DNA of 64,000 bases from Chromatiales bacterium (GCA_014762505.1 JABURS010000042.1:206877-270876), one strand, 5' to 3'; shown: positions 42,406 to 50,674, numbered from the stretch's first letter. Numbers and translations: made by a program. The notes: generated by a model from the letters alone, not told the origin.

Positions 42406-42706
42406 GTTGTTCACCTCGCAGTCGTTCGATGTCGGCTTTAAAGTCGGCGATAAGTTGTTGTACGGAGATCCAGGTGTAATTCTCTTCGTGCTCTTGTCCT
42501 CCAGCGTCTCCGTAATGCCGGTGATCCCCTTTGCCGCGCTCATTGTCATAGCGGACCAGGCAGTGGCCGGACTGGCCGTAATAGAGCCGGTATTTCAACC
42601 CATGTGGTCGCTCCGCGTCGGGAGCCGGTAGTCGCCAGATCACCATTTCGCGGATGGCGCCGTCCCGGTAGACGTACTTGTCCCTGAAGAGTAATTCTGC
42701 TTTCAT
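42398..42706 (-). CDS. TumE-like toxin (DUF6516)
   Basis: 102-aa protein that matches the TumE pattern as I recall it: MKAELLFRDKYVYRDGAIREM, VIWRLPAPDAERPHGLKYR, then LVRYDNERGKGDHRH and a C-terminal LIADFKADIERLRG. The conserved YDNERGKGDHRH block with its histidines is the likely active region. Toxin-antitoxin pairs next to tnpA are recurrent passengers of Tn3-family transposons. I chose the ATG at 42706, which gives the family length; an in-frame upstream extension crosses the operator-like palindrome. Confidence 0.8.
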   Translation of the reverse strand: MKAELLFRDKYVYRDGAIREMVIWRLPAPDAERPHGLKYRLYYGQSGHCLVRYDNERGKGDHRHYGDAGGQEHEENYTWISVQQLIADFKADIERLRGEQHD

Positions 42707-42726
42707 ATGGCTAATGATACCATATG
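42704..42726. promoter_or_regulatory. Operator-like palindrome at the toxin start
   Basis: CATATGG (42704-42710), 9 bp, CCATATG (42720-42726): a perfect 7-bp inverted repeat overlapping the TumE-like start codon, with tnpA starting 77 bp away on the other strand. It is a good candidate for autorepression by the HTH partner and could also couple toxin and transposase expression. Confidence 0.5.
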
Positions 42727-42802
42727 GCGTATATGCGTGATAGTGGTGTATAGTATCGAATTCTGTGGAATGCAACCGACGTTATAAAAATCTAGAATAA
42801 TC

Positions 42803-45800
42803 ATGACCGCCTTACATGAAACCGCTTATCCGCGGTTAAAGTCTCAGCCGACACCTGAGGATCTGGTTACCGTCTATACGCCGAACCAGGAAGAGCTTGA
42901 GCTGGTTCGATCCCAGACTCGCCAGCCTACCGCTCGCTTGGGATTCATGGTGTTACTAAAGACCTTTCAGCGTCTGGGCTATTTTGTTCCCATTGCTGAA
43001 GTGCCGGAGGCAATACTGAACCATCTGATGACGTGCCTGGAACTCAAAAGTCAGGCCGCTCCTCTGGAAAATTACGATACTTCCGGCACTCGTCAGCGGC
43101 ATCTCAAGTCGATCCGAGACTTCCTGGGTATTACCCCGGTTAGCGACACCACTCTTGAGTTTCTCAAGTCTGCTTTGCGTGAGGCGGCCACCACCAAAGA
43201 CGAGATCCCGGATATCATCAACGTGGGCCTGGAGTCGATGGCAAAGGCCCGGTACGAACTGCCAGCATTTGGTACCTTCGTGCGTGAGGCAAAAGCAGCG
43301 AGAGCACAGGTCAATCGTGAGTTGTTCGAGGCTGTATACCATGACCTGTCTGAAAGCGCCAAAACCCGTATTCAAGAGGTTCTGACGCCCACTACGAAAA
43401 CGAGCCAATCCAAGAGCCTTTGGGACCTCATCAAGCAGGAGCCACGAAAGCCGACGGTCAGCAACGTGAAAGAGTTTGTAGACCACCTCCGCTGGTTGAG
43501 AACCTTTGACGATTGTCTGCCGAAAGACCTGATGCTACCCGCGCCCAAGCTCAAGCGCTTTGTCATTGAAGCTAGAGCCCTCAACGTCGCCAACATGAAT
43601 GAGTTGGCCGAGCATAAGCGCTATGCCTTGGCGGCACTTTTCATTCGCGCCCAGACAGGAAAAGCCTCTGATGACATTGCCGACATTTTTATCCGTATCG
43701 TCCAGAATCTGATCAATCACGCCAATGAAGCCCTTAAACAGCATCAGCTCTCACAAACTCAGCAGGTTGACGCTCTAATCGCGGCATTACGGGATGTTAT
43801 CCAGGCGTATCAGATTCCCGGTACCGAGATAGAGCGCCTCGACGCGATTGCCCAGGCATTTCAGGGAGAACCCGACGAACTTAAAAAGCGCTGTGACGAG
43901 CAGTTGGCCTATGCCAACAATAATTATCTGCCCTTTATGCTGTCACTCTACCGGAGCAAGCGGGCTCTGTTGTTCGATTGCGTTGCCCACATGGATTTAC
44001 AATCGACGACTCAGGATCAATCGACGCTCGATGCTCTGGCCTTAATCATGGGGCATCGTCGTAGTCGTAAGCCGACTCTGGATGCCGTGAATGCCAAGGG
44101 CGAGCCGCTTGATCTGTCGTGGATACCCGATAAATGGTTAAAACTGGTCACTGGAAAAACGACCCGCAACAGAAACAACACGGAAGTGCATCGAAAATAT
44201 TTCGAACTCTGCTTGTTAACAACGCTGGCCCAGGAGTTGAAGTCTGGCGACGTGGTGATCATGGGCAGTGATAAATATGGCGATTTTAGAGACCAGTTGG
44301 TGAGCTGGGAGGAGTATCACGAACAGATCGCCGAGTACGGTGAACTGGCCGGCATCATTACCGACCCCAAAGCGCTTATTGCCGAACTTAAACGTTGGTT
44401 GAGAAAGTCATCGAATGAAACCGATAAAAAATTTCCGGGCAATGATCAGGTCAGAATTGAAAAAGGTGAGTTGGTCATTCAGCGCGTTAAACGCAAACCC
44501 ATTCCCGCCGCACTGGAAAGAATCAATCGTGCATTGGATGACCGGCTGTCGGAAACCAGCATCCTCGACGTATTAATTGATATGGAAAAATGGCTGGGAT
44601 TAAGCAAGGGTTTCAAGCCATTATCGGGGCATGAAACCAAACTCACCGATCATCAGCGTCGCTTTATCGTTACCTTATTTTGTTTCGGCTGCAACCTGGG
44701 GCCCACACAAACCTCCCGTTCCATTGAGGGCATTAACCGTCGCCAGATTGCGTGGTTGAACCTGCGTCATTCGACAGAGGAGAAGATCGATGAGGCCATT
44801 ACCAAGGTCATCAATGCCTACAATCGATTCTCCCTACCGAAGATTTGGGGTACCGGCAAGACGGCGTCAGCCGACGGCACCAAATGGGATCTTTACGAGC
44901 AAAATCTTTTGAGTGAACACCATTTGCGGTATTTGGGTACCGGTGGCCTCGGCTACTATCATTTGTCTGATACCTATATTGCGTTATTCAGCCACTTCAT
45001 TCCCTGTGGTGTTTATGAGGCCGTGTATATCCTCGATGGATTATTGAAAAATCAGTCAGACATTCAGCCCGATACCATACATGGAGATACCCAATCCCAG
45101 AGTGAAGCGGTGTTCGGGCTCGCTTACCTGCTGGGCATCAAGCTGATGCCCAGGATTAGAGGCATTAAACATCTGAAGCTCTACCGGATCAGCAAAGAGG
45201 ATCACTTTAAGCATATCGATACCTTGTTCAAGGACACCATAAAGTGGGAGCTGATCGAATCGTGTCTGCCCGATATGCTACGCATTGCGTTATCAGTGAA
45301 AGCCGGAAGAATCAACGCATCGACCATTCTGCGACGATTGGGAACCTATTCCAGAAAAAACAAGCTTTACCTGGCTTTGCGAGAGCTCGGTCGAGTCGTT
45401 CGGACCGTTTTCCTGCTGCAATACATTGCGGAGGCTGAAATCAGGGAAATGATCCAGGCCGCGACGTGCAAAAGTGAGGAATTTAACGATTTCTTGCAGT
45501 GGGTGATGTTTGGCAATGATGGCTTGATCGCGGAGAACGTTCGGCACGAACAGCAAAAAATCATCAAATATAATCATCTTGTCGCCAACATGATTATTCT
45601 TTACAACGTGGTGACAATGACAAAGGCGCTTGGGGAGTTGGCAGAAGAGGGCTATCCGATTGACCCCGAAGTGCTTGCCGGGACATCACCTTTTCGCAGG
45701 GGCAATATCAATCGTTTTGGAACGTACTCAATGAATATGGACCGGGAAGTCCCCAACATCGAGTTTAACATACCAATCCCAATACCAGACAAAGACACCG

Positions 45801-45817
45801 GGTTGATCATTAATTAA
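42803..45817 (+). CDS. tnpA: Tn3 family transposase TnpA
   Basis: 1004-aa DDE transposase, full length for the family. The catalytic residues by motif are D691 (TASADGTKWDLYEQN), D762 (TIHGDTQSQSEAVFG) and E911 (NDGLIAENVRHEQQK), spaced as in Tn3 (689, 765, 895). The N-terminal DNA-binding region contains TARLGFMVLLKTFQRLGYF. It ends 1 bp before the 38-bp right terminal repeat. No frameshift or internal stop is seen, so the transposase is predicted active. Confidence 0.96.
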   Translation: MTALHETAYPRLKSQPTPEDLVTVYTPNQEELELVRSQTRQPTARLGFMVLLKTFQRLGYFVPIAEVPEAILNHLMTCLELKSQAAPLENYDTSGTRQRHLKSIRDFLGITPVSDTTLEFLKSALREAATTKDEIPDIINVGLESMAKARYELPAFGTFVREAKAARAQVNRELFEAVYHDLSESAKTRIQEVLTPTTKTSQSKSLWDLIKQEPRKPTVSNVKEFVDHLRWLRTFDDCLPKDLMLPAPKLKRFVIEARALNVANMNELAEHKRYALAALFIRAQTGKASDDIADIFIRIVQNLINHANEALKQHQLSQTQQVDALIAALRDVIQAYQIPGTEIERLDAIAQAFQGEPDELKKRCDEQLAYANNNYLPFMLSLYRSKRALLFDCVAHMDLQSTTQDQSTLDALALIMGHRRSRKPTLDAVNAKGEPLDLSWIPDKWLKLVTGKTTRNRNNTEVHRKYFELCLLTTLAQELKSGDVVIMGSDKYGDFRDQLVSWEEYHEQIAEYGELAGIITDPKALIAELKRWLRKSSNETDKKFPGNDQVRIEKGELVIQRVKRKPIPAALERINRALDDRLSETSILDVLIDMEKWLGLSKGFKPLSGHETKLTDHQRRFIVTLFCFGCNLGPTQTSRSIEGINRRQIAWLNLRHSTEEKIDEAITKVINAYNRFSLPKIWGTGKTASADGTKWDLYEQNLLSEHHLRYLGTGGLGYYHLSDTYIALFSHFIPCGVYEAVYILDGLLKNQSDIQPDTIHGDTQSQSEAVFGLAYLLGIKLMPRIRGIKHLKLYRISKEDHFKHIDTLFKDTIKWELIESCLPDMLRIALSVKAGRINASTILRRLGTYSRKNKLYLALRELGRVVRTVFLLQYIAEAEIREMIQAATCKSEEFNDFLQWVMFGNDGLIAENVRHEQQKIIKYNHLVANMIILYNVVTMTKALGELAEEGYPIDPEVLAGTSPFRRGNINRFGTYSMNMDREVPNIEFNIPIPIPDKDTGLIIN

Positions 45818-45818
45818 T

Positions 45819-45856
45819 CTTGTGGCTGTTTATTTAAGGAATCGTTGCCGACCCTC
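45819..45856 (-). repeat. Right terminal inverted repeat of the transposon
   Basis: Read from the outside (minus strand) it begins GAGGGTCGGCAACGATT, identical to the left end for 17 bases and matching 33 of 38 overall. It starts two bases after the tnpA stop codon. Confidence 0.93.
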
Positions 45857-45861
45857 GAAAT
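45857..45861. repeat. Target-site duplication, right copy (GAAAT)
   Basis: Identical to 31071-31075 and immediately outside the right terminal repeat. Confidence 0.93.
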
Positions 45862-46405
45862 CGTTCATGCCGGCCTCGAGACAGCGACGGCGTGAATCGC
45901 GGTCCCCGGCCGTCACACCGATCACCGGCAGGCTCTCGCCGGCCGGTAACGCCCGGATCAGCCGCGTCGCACTGCATCCATCGAGGACCGGCATGCGGAT
46001 GTCCATGAAGACGGCGACGTAATCGGTCGTGCGGCAACGGTTAACCGCTTCACGGCCGTCCCCTGCGACGTCCACCACATAGCCCACCTGCTCCAGCAGA
46101 CGGCGCAGCACCAGCTGTCCCGTGAGGTTGTCGTCCACCACGAGCACACGGCAGTTGCCGGCACACAACTCAAGGTCAGCCAATCCGGTGTCCATGCCGA
46201 CTGGCCCCCGCATGGGGCCGTTTTCGGGAATGAGCAGGACAGCCGCGAGCACCGTCAGGAATATGGCGAGCACCAGCAGCGCCAGCCAAACCCACCACTG
46301 CAGACCCGCGCTGAGCAACAGCTCCGGCATGGCCTGCGCAGGCAGGCTGAATCCTGCCAGCAGCGCGGCTGCAGGCAGGAAGAGAAGCGATCCGGGGCGG
46401 CGCAT
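45857..46405 (-). pseudogene. 5' fragment of a membrane-anchored response-regulator gene
   Basis: 183 native codons: a hydrophobic, signal-like N-terminus (SLLFLPAAALLAGFSLPAQA), a membrane helix (WWVWLALLVLAIFLTVLAAV, about 37-56), and a receiver domain with VLVVDDN, the phospho-acceptor aspartate in AVFMDIRMPVLDG and VIGVTAG. It breaks at GMNDF, where the transposon enters; translation would run 8 more codons into the right repeat and stop at 45830. The rest of the gene is at 30570-31070. It lies 2 bp after the HTH-receiver gene, so both formed one operon. Confidence 0.9.
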
Positions 46406-46407
46406 GA

Positions 46408-46995
46408 TCAGGCCTCGGCCTGGGGCAGCGGAAGCAGGCCCCGGACACGGGACACCAGCTCGGCGTTCTCGAAGGGCTTCATGAGATAGTCGTCGGCACC
46501 GCGGGAGACGGCGCGTTGCAGCTCGTTCTCGTCCAGGGCCGAGACGACCAGGATGCGCAGGTCGTCCTGGCAGGACTCCGTGCGGATGAAGTCCAGCACC
46601 TGGAAGCCACTGAGCCCCGGCATGCGCAGGTCCAGGGTCATCAGGCCGGGCCGGTAGGATTCGAGCAGCACACCCGCCTGCAGACCGTCGCCGGCGATGC
46701 GTGTTTCATAGCCGGCACGGTTGAGCGTACGCGCCATGGCGCGTGCCATGTTGTCGTCGTCATCCGTCACCAGCACACGCCGATTCGGCTCGACCGGCGC
46801 GAGCTCCGCCGGTATCGGCATGCGGTTGCGGCGCAGGAAGGCCACGAAGTCCTCCACCTGCACCCGATGATCCCCGCGTCCGGGCAGCTTGTGCCCCTTG
46901 AGTTCGCCGCGCTCGATCCAGCGGATGACGGTGCGAAAGTGTACACCGCAGTACTTTCCGATTTCACCGGTGGTCAGGAAACGTGTTGGACTCAT
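46408..46995 (-). CDS. Response regulator with N-terminal excisionase-type HTH
   Basis: 195-aa protein. Residues 1 to about 60 form a MerR/excisionase-like HTH (FLTTGEIGKYCGVHFRTVIR, WIERGELKGHKLPGRGDHRV); residues about 70-190 form a receiver domain with the acidic pocket VLVTDDDDN, the phospho-acceptor aspartate in LMTLDLRMPGLSG and the KPFENAE lysine. The receiver following rather than preceding the DNA-binding domain is unusual. Its operon partner is the gene broken by the transposon. It diverges from the lexA-type gene. Confidence 0.85.
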   Translation of the reverse strand: MSPTRFLTTGEIGKYCGVHFRTVIRWIERGELKGHKLPGRGDHRVQVEDFVAFLRRNRMPIPAELAPVEPNRRVLVTDDDDNMARAMARTLNRAGYETRIAGDGLQAGVLLESYRPGLMTLDLRMPGLSGFQVLDFIRTESCQDDLRILVVSALDENELQRAVSRGADDYLMKPFENAELVSRVRGLLPLPQAEA

Positions 46996-47259
46996 GGCAT
47001 CACCTCTCGATGTCTGAGTGTGATTATATGACTAACATGACAGTTGTGACAATGATCACAGTTTGGGGCGCCGAAAGATAAAAAAACACCTATTCAATGG
47101 GATAGGAGCACTATCTCATGTCATTTATTGGATATGGACCGGCCAACGGCACGAAAAATCCGACAGGCGCACCCGCATGCACCACCGGGACGGGATTGTC
47201 CTGCGTCCCGACGACGATCATACTGTTTTCCATTCGTTCTGACACATCGAGGCCCGGAC
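46996..47259. promoter_or_regulatory. Divergent region between the HTH-receiver gene and the lexA-type gene
   Basis: 264 bp with no gene. A cluster of dyads lies near 47030-47060 (GACAGTTGTGACAATGATCAC), close to the HTH-receiver start. I found no E. coli-type CTGT-N8-ACAG box and no clear substitute. An in-frame extension of the lexA-type gene to 47128 is translatable, but its residues look non-native. Confidence 0.4.
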
Positions 47260-47886
47260 GTGACCGACAGCTCCCTGGATGCACTGACCCGACGGCAGCG
47301 GGAGATCCATCAGTTCCTGGTGAAACATGCCGGGGACTTTCCCCATCCGCCCACGCTGGACGAGCTCTGCCAGGCGCTCGGGCTGCGCTCACGCGGCTCG
47401 CTGCACAAGCAGATCCTCGCCCTGGTCAGGGCCGGCCTGGTCGAGCCCATGAACCAGCGCCAGCGCGGTATCCGGCTTCGCACCGTCGATGCCCCACCCG
47501 GCCCGGAGACCACCCTCCCCCTCATCGGCTATATCGCCGCCGGCCGCCCCATCGAGGCATTGCCGCAACCCGAGCAGGTCAGTGTCCCCGCCTTCCTGCG
47601 CACACGCGGTCATTGCTATGTACTCCAGGTGCGCGGGGACTCCATGATCGAGGCGGGGATACTGGAAGGCGACTGGGTGGTCATCGAGCAACGGGACACG
47701 GCGCGCAACGGCGAGATCGTCGTGGCACTGATCGACGAGTGCGAGGCCACGCTCAAGCGCATCGAGCAGCACCCGGACCGGGTGGTCCTGCATCCGGCCA
47801 ATGCCCGCCTGGAACCGCTGATCTACAGCCCGGAACGGGTGCGCATCCAGGGCGTGCTGGTAGGCCAGATGCGCCGCTACACCTGA
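47260..47886 (+). CDS. lexA: LexA-type repressor
   Basis: 208-aa LexA-like self-cleaving repressor. The N-terminal winged helix reads LTRRQREIHQFLVKHAGDF, PPTLDELCQALGLRSRGSL. The cleavage site is A94-G95 (GYIAAGRPIEA), and the serine-lysine dyad is S128 (VRGDSMIEAGI) and K166 (CEATLKRIEQ), all intact. The recognition helix (SRGSLHKQILAL) differs from the E. coli SPNAAEEHL type, so a different operator is likely. I chose the GTG at 47260, which has GAGG at proper spacing and gives normal length. It could be a second, LexA2-type copy. Confidence 0.85.
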   Translation: MTDSSLDALTRRQREIHQFLVKHAGDFPHPPTLDELCQALGLRSRGSLHKQILALVRAGLVEPMNQRQRGIRLRTVDAPPGPETTLPLIGYIAAGRPIEALPQPEQVSVPAFLRTRGHCYVLQVRGDSMIEAGILEGDWVVIEQRDTARNGEIVVALIDECEATLKRIEQHPDRVVLHPANARLEPLIYSPERVRIQGVLVGQMRRYT

Positions 47887-47941
47887 ACCCGGCCAGCCGG
47901 CTGGGGTATGCTGGGGGCCTACCCAGACCGGAGCCCCGTCG

Positions 47942-49480
47942 ATGACACAGCCCAGGATCGCCGCCCGCAGCCCCATCGCCGTCGAACTCGAGGCCGGGAA
48001 GGAGTACTACTGGTGTGCCTGCGGACGATCCAGGAACCAGCCCTTCTGCGACGGCTCGCACGCCGGTACCGATTTCACGCCACTGGCCTTCACGGCGCAG
48101 GAAGACGGCGAGGCCTGGCTCTGCCGCTGCAAGCACAGCGACAATCCCCCGTACTGCGACGGCAGTCATGCCAGCCTGCCGGATGAACAGGACACGGCCG
48201 ACACACAGACCGATGCACAGGATGCGGAGGAACAGGCCGGCGCCGACGACGCGCAGGACCAGTTGCCCGGGGCTAGCCGCGAGGAGCCCACGCTCGAACG
48301 CGTGCACGCCCTCGCCCGCCACGGCCTGGAACAGACCGGGCCGCACGGCGAGATGGTGGCCATGGGCGTACCCCGCGTCGACCTTCCCCGCTGGGACGAC
48401 ATACAGATCCTGACCGCCCAGTTCGCCACCCGACCGCTGGCCGAGGAGGCACCGGTAGGCACCCGTCTGGTCATCGGACCCAGGGCCCGGCGACCGCTGG
48501 AAATCGATATCCCGCTGTTCGTCTCCGACATGAGCTTCGGCTCGCTCTCACGCGAGGCCAAGATCGCCCTGGCCAGGGGATCGGCCCGGGCCGGCACCGG
48601 CATCTGCTCCGGCGAGGGCGGCATGCTGCCGGAGGAACAGGAGGCCAACCCCCGCTATCTCTACGAGCTCGCCTCAGCGAAATTCGGCTACGACGACGCG
48701 ATCCTGGGCAGGATCCGTGCCCTGCACTTCAAGGGCGGACAGGCGGCCAAGACCGGTACCGGCGGGCACCTGCCCGGGCGCAAGGTCACCGAGGAGATCG
48801 CCCGGGTCCGCGGCCTGAGGCCGGGACAGGACGCCATCTCTCCGTCGGCCTTCGTCGATCTCGTCACCCCCGGGGACTTCCGCGGATTCGCCGACCGGGT
48901 GCGCGAGCGCACCGGCGGCATCCCCATCGGCTTCAAGCTCTCGGCCAACCACATCGAAGCCGACATCGACTTCGCCCTGGAGGCGAGCGCCGACTACATC
49001 ATCCTGGACGGCCGCGGCGGCGCCACCGGTGCTGCCCCGAGGCTGTTTCGCGACCACATCTCCGTGCCCACCATCCCGGCACTGGTACGTGCCCGCCGCC
49101 ACCTCGACGCCTGCGACGCCGGGGATGTCACGCTCATCATCACCGGTGGCCTGCGCCTGCCCGAGGACTTCATCAAGGCCCTGGCGCTGGGCGCCGACGG
49201 CATCGCCCTGGCCAACAGCGCGATCCAGGCGGTGGGCTGCGTGGCGGCACGGATGTGTCACACCAACCAGTGTCCCTCCGGCGTCGCCACGCAGGACCCG
49301 GAACTGCGCAAGCGCCTGGACGTGGATACAGGCGCCGCCCGCCTGGCGCGGTTCCTGGAAAGCTCGGTGGCCCTCATGCAGGTCATGGCCCGCGCCTGCG
49401 GGCACGAGCACCTGAACCAGTTCAACCGTGACGACCTGACGACCTGGAAGCGGGAGATGCGGGAACTGACGGGGTTGTGA
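47942..49480 (+). CDS. Fusion of two CDGSH iron-sulfur domains with an FMN-binding glutamate synthase domain
   Basis: 512-aa protein. Residues about 15-78 hold two CDGSH zinc-finger-type [2Fe-2S] motifs ([18 protein letters not shown] and [18 protein letters not shown]), each with three Cys and one His. After an acidic linker, residues about 130-510 match the central FMN/[3Fe-4S] domain of glutamate synthase ([62 protein letters not shown]). There is no amidotransferase domain, so it probably is not a true glutamate synthase; a redox role is likely. The substrate is unknown. Confidence 0.85.
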   Translation: MTQPRIAARSPIAVELEAGKEYYWCACGRSRNQPFCDGSHAGTDFTPLAFTAQEDGEAWLCRCKHSDNPPYCDGSHASLPDEQDTADTQTDAQDAEEQAGADDAQDQLPGASREEPTLERVHALARHGLEQTGPHGEMVAMGVPRVDLPRWDDIQILTAQFATRPLAEEAPVGTRLVIGPRARRPLEIDIPLFVSDMSFGSLSREAKIALARGSARAGTGICSGEGGMLPEEQEANPRYLYELASAKFGYDDAILGRIRALHFKGGQAAKTGTGGHLPGRKVTEEIARVRGLRPGQDAISPSAFVDLVTPGDFRGFADRVRERTGGIPIGFKLSANHIEADIDFALEASADYIILDGRGGATGAAPRLFRDHISVPTIPALVRARRHLDACDAGDVTLIITGGLRLPEDFIKALALGADGIALANSAIQAVGCVAARMCHTNQCPSGVATQDPELRKRLDVDTGAARLARFLESSVALMQVMARACGHEHLNQFNRDDLTTWKREMRELTGL

Positions 49481-49486
49481 GATGGC

Positions 49487-49570
49487 GTGAGGAGTGAGGA
49501 GTGAGGAGTGAGGAGTGAGGAGTGAGGAGTGAGGAGTGAGGAGTGAGGAGTGAGGAGTGAGGAGTGAGGA
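49487..49570 (+). repeat. Tandem repeat, 12 copies of GTGAGGA
   Basis: 84 bp of uninterrupted, identical 7-bp units, starting 7 bp after the stop of the CDGSH/glutamate synthase gene. It is a probable variable-number locus formed by slippage and is outside any gene. Confidence 0.97.
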
Positions 49571-49589
49571 GGGAAGTCTGTGCGCCAGA

Positions 49590-49688
49590 GAGGTCACAGA
49601 GGACACAAAGGTCAGGGAGCACCGATTTAACACTCTGCCCTCTGTGACCTCTGTGGCATGAACACATAGGGCGGCCCATGGCCGCCCT
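49590..49688. repeat. Dispersed intergenic repeat beside folD
   Basis: GAGGTCACAGAGG (49590-49602) and its complement CCTCTGTGACCTC (49640-49652) are inverted around about 37 bp. Then a palindrome AGGGCGGC-CCATG-GCCGCCCT lies at 49668-49688, 6 bp past the folD stop, where it could end folD transcription. Both elements recur together after bioA (27285-27419). Confidence 0.65.
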
Positions 49689-49694
49689 GTCGCC

Positions 49695-50546
49695 TCACCC
49701 CTCCCGTTTCACCCCGTAATACGCCTCGGCAGCCTCCACGGTCTGGGTGATGAGGGTGGAGATGGTCATGGGGCCGACGCCGCCCGGCACCGGTGTCCAG
49801 GCGCTGGCGCGTTCGGCGACGGCCGAGAGCTCGATATCGCCGACGCCGCCCGGGTGATAGCCGGCATCCACCACCACGGCGCCGTCCTTGATCCATTCGC
49901 CCTTGATGAACTCGGGACGCCCCACGGCGCCGACGACGACATCGGCCTGGCGGACGAGCTCGGACAGGTTCTGCGTGCGGGAGTGACAGATGGTGACGGT
50001 GCAATCGGCGTTGAGCAGCATCTGCGCCATGGGCTTGCCGAGGATGGGGCTGCGGCCCACCACCACGGCATGCCGGCCGCTAAGCGGGATCGCGTAGTGA
50101 CGCAACAGAGTCATGATGCCGGCGGGCGTGGCCGAACCGAAGGCGCGCTCGCCCATGGCCATGCGGCCGAAGCCCAGGCAGGTGACACCGTCGACGTCCT
50201 TGGCCAGCGCGATGTGGTCGAAACATTCGCGCTCGTCGATCTGCGACGGCACCGGGTGCTGCAGCAGGATGCCATGCACTTCCTCGTTCCGGTTGAGCTC
50301 GTCGATCACCGCCAGCAACTGCTCGGTGGTGGTGTCGCTGCCGAGCTCCACCGCCTCCGACCCCATCCCGACCCGCTTGCAGGCATTCTGCTTCATGCGC
50401 ACGTAGGTGGCCGAGGCCGGATCGTCACCGACAAGAATCGTGGCCAGGATCGGCGTCTTTCCACCCGACGTCTCCTTGATGGCCGCCACGCGTCGCGCGA
50501 GTTCGGCCTCGATGTCGCCTGCCAGTTTCTTGCCGTCGAGAATCAT
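49695..50546 (-). CDS. folD: Bifunctional methylenetetrahydrofolate dehydrogenase / cyclohydrolase FolD
   Basis: FolD, 283 aa, interconverts 5,10-methylene- and 10-formyl-tetrahydrofolate. The catalytic [13 protein letters not shown] holds the tyrosine and lysine; [14 protein letters not shown] and KDVDG follow. The NADP-binding part includes [17 protein letters not shown] and the C-terminal [15 protein letters not shown]. The N-terminus [17 protein letters not shown] is standard. It lies upstream of REP-like DNA and converges on the CDGSH fusion gene. Confidence 0.97.
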   Translation of the reverse strand: MILDGKKLAGDIEAELARRVAAIKETSGGKTPILATILVGDDPASATYVRMKQNACKRVGMGSEAVELGSDTTTEQLLAVIDELNRNEEVHGILLQHPVPSQIDERECFDHIALAKDVDGVTCLGFGRMAMGERAFGSATPAGIMTLLRHYAIPLSGRHAVVVGRSPILGKPMAQMLLNADCTVTICHSRTQNLSELVRQADVVVGAVGRPEFIKGEWIKDGAVVVDAGYHPGGVGDIELSAVAERASAWTPVPGGVGPMTISTLITQTVEAAEAYYGVKREG

Positions 50547-50674
50547 GATCTGCCCTTTGCGCCGCGCGCGGTTGCTGCCGTCGAGAATGGCCCGCCATTA
50601 TAGACGGCCGGACAGGTGGCCAAAAGCGGCCGTTGGCTCAAGGAGAAGACAAGGAAGAGTGAAGCTTGAAGATA

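Larger units (their letters stand above)
31076..45856. mobile_element. Complete Tn3-family (Tn4651-type) heavy-metal resistance transposon, 14,781 bp
   Basis: Boundaries are set by 38-bp inverted repeats (33 of 38 identical), a 5-bp GAAAT duplication and a split host gene that is restored by excision. Contents in order: tnpT (minus), candidate resolution site, tnpS (plus), interrupted ynfA, cation diffusion facilitator, czcA, czcB, czcC, a 138-aa protein and czcI (all minus), a TumA/TumE-like pair (minus) and tnpA (plus). The TnpS/TnpT pair places it in the Tn4651 subgroup, whose cointegrates are resolved by a tyrosine recombinase. Base composition is visibly AT-richer than the flanks. Confidence 0.95.

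Noticed and set aside
31076-45856. Integrative and conjugative element or genomic island at a tRNA
   Set aside because: Ends are Tn3-type inverted repeats with a 5-bp duplication inside a protein gene; TnpS is a cointegrate resolvase, not an integrase using a tRNA site; no conjugation genes.
47128-47259. A 44-codon N-terminal extension of the LexA-type protein
   Set aside because: It lacks a ribosome site and LexA similarity; the GTG at 47260 gives standard length and spacing.
46996-47259. An E. coli-type SOS box before the lexA-type gene
   Set aside because: CTGT-N8-ACAG was searched by eye; only CTGTTTTCCATTCGTTCTG near 47223 begins like one and it lacks the second half-site.
49487-49570. 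CRISPR array
   Set aside because: Pure 7-bp tandem units without spacers and without cas genes in the window.
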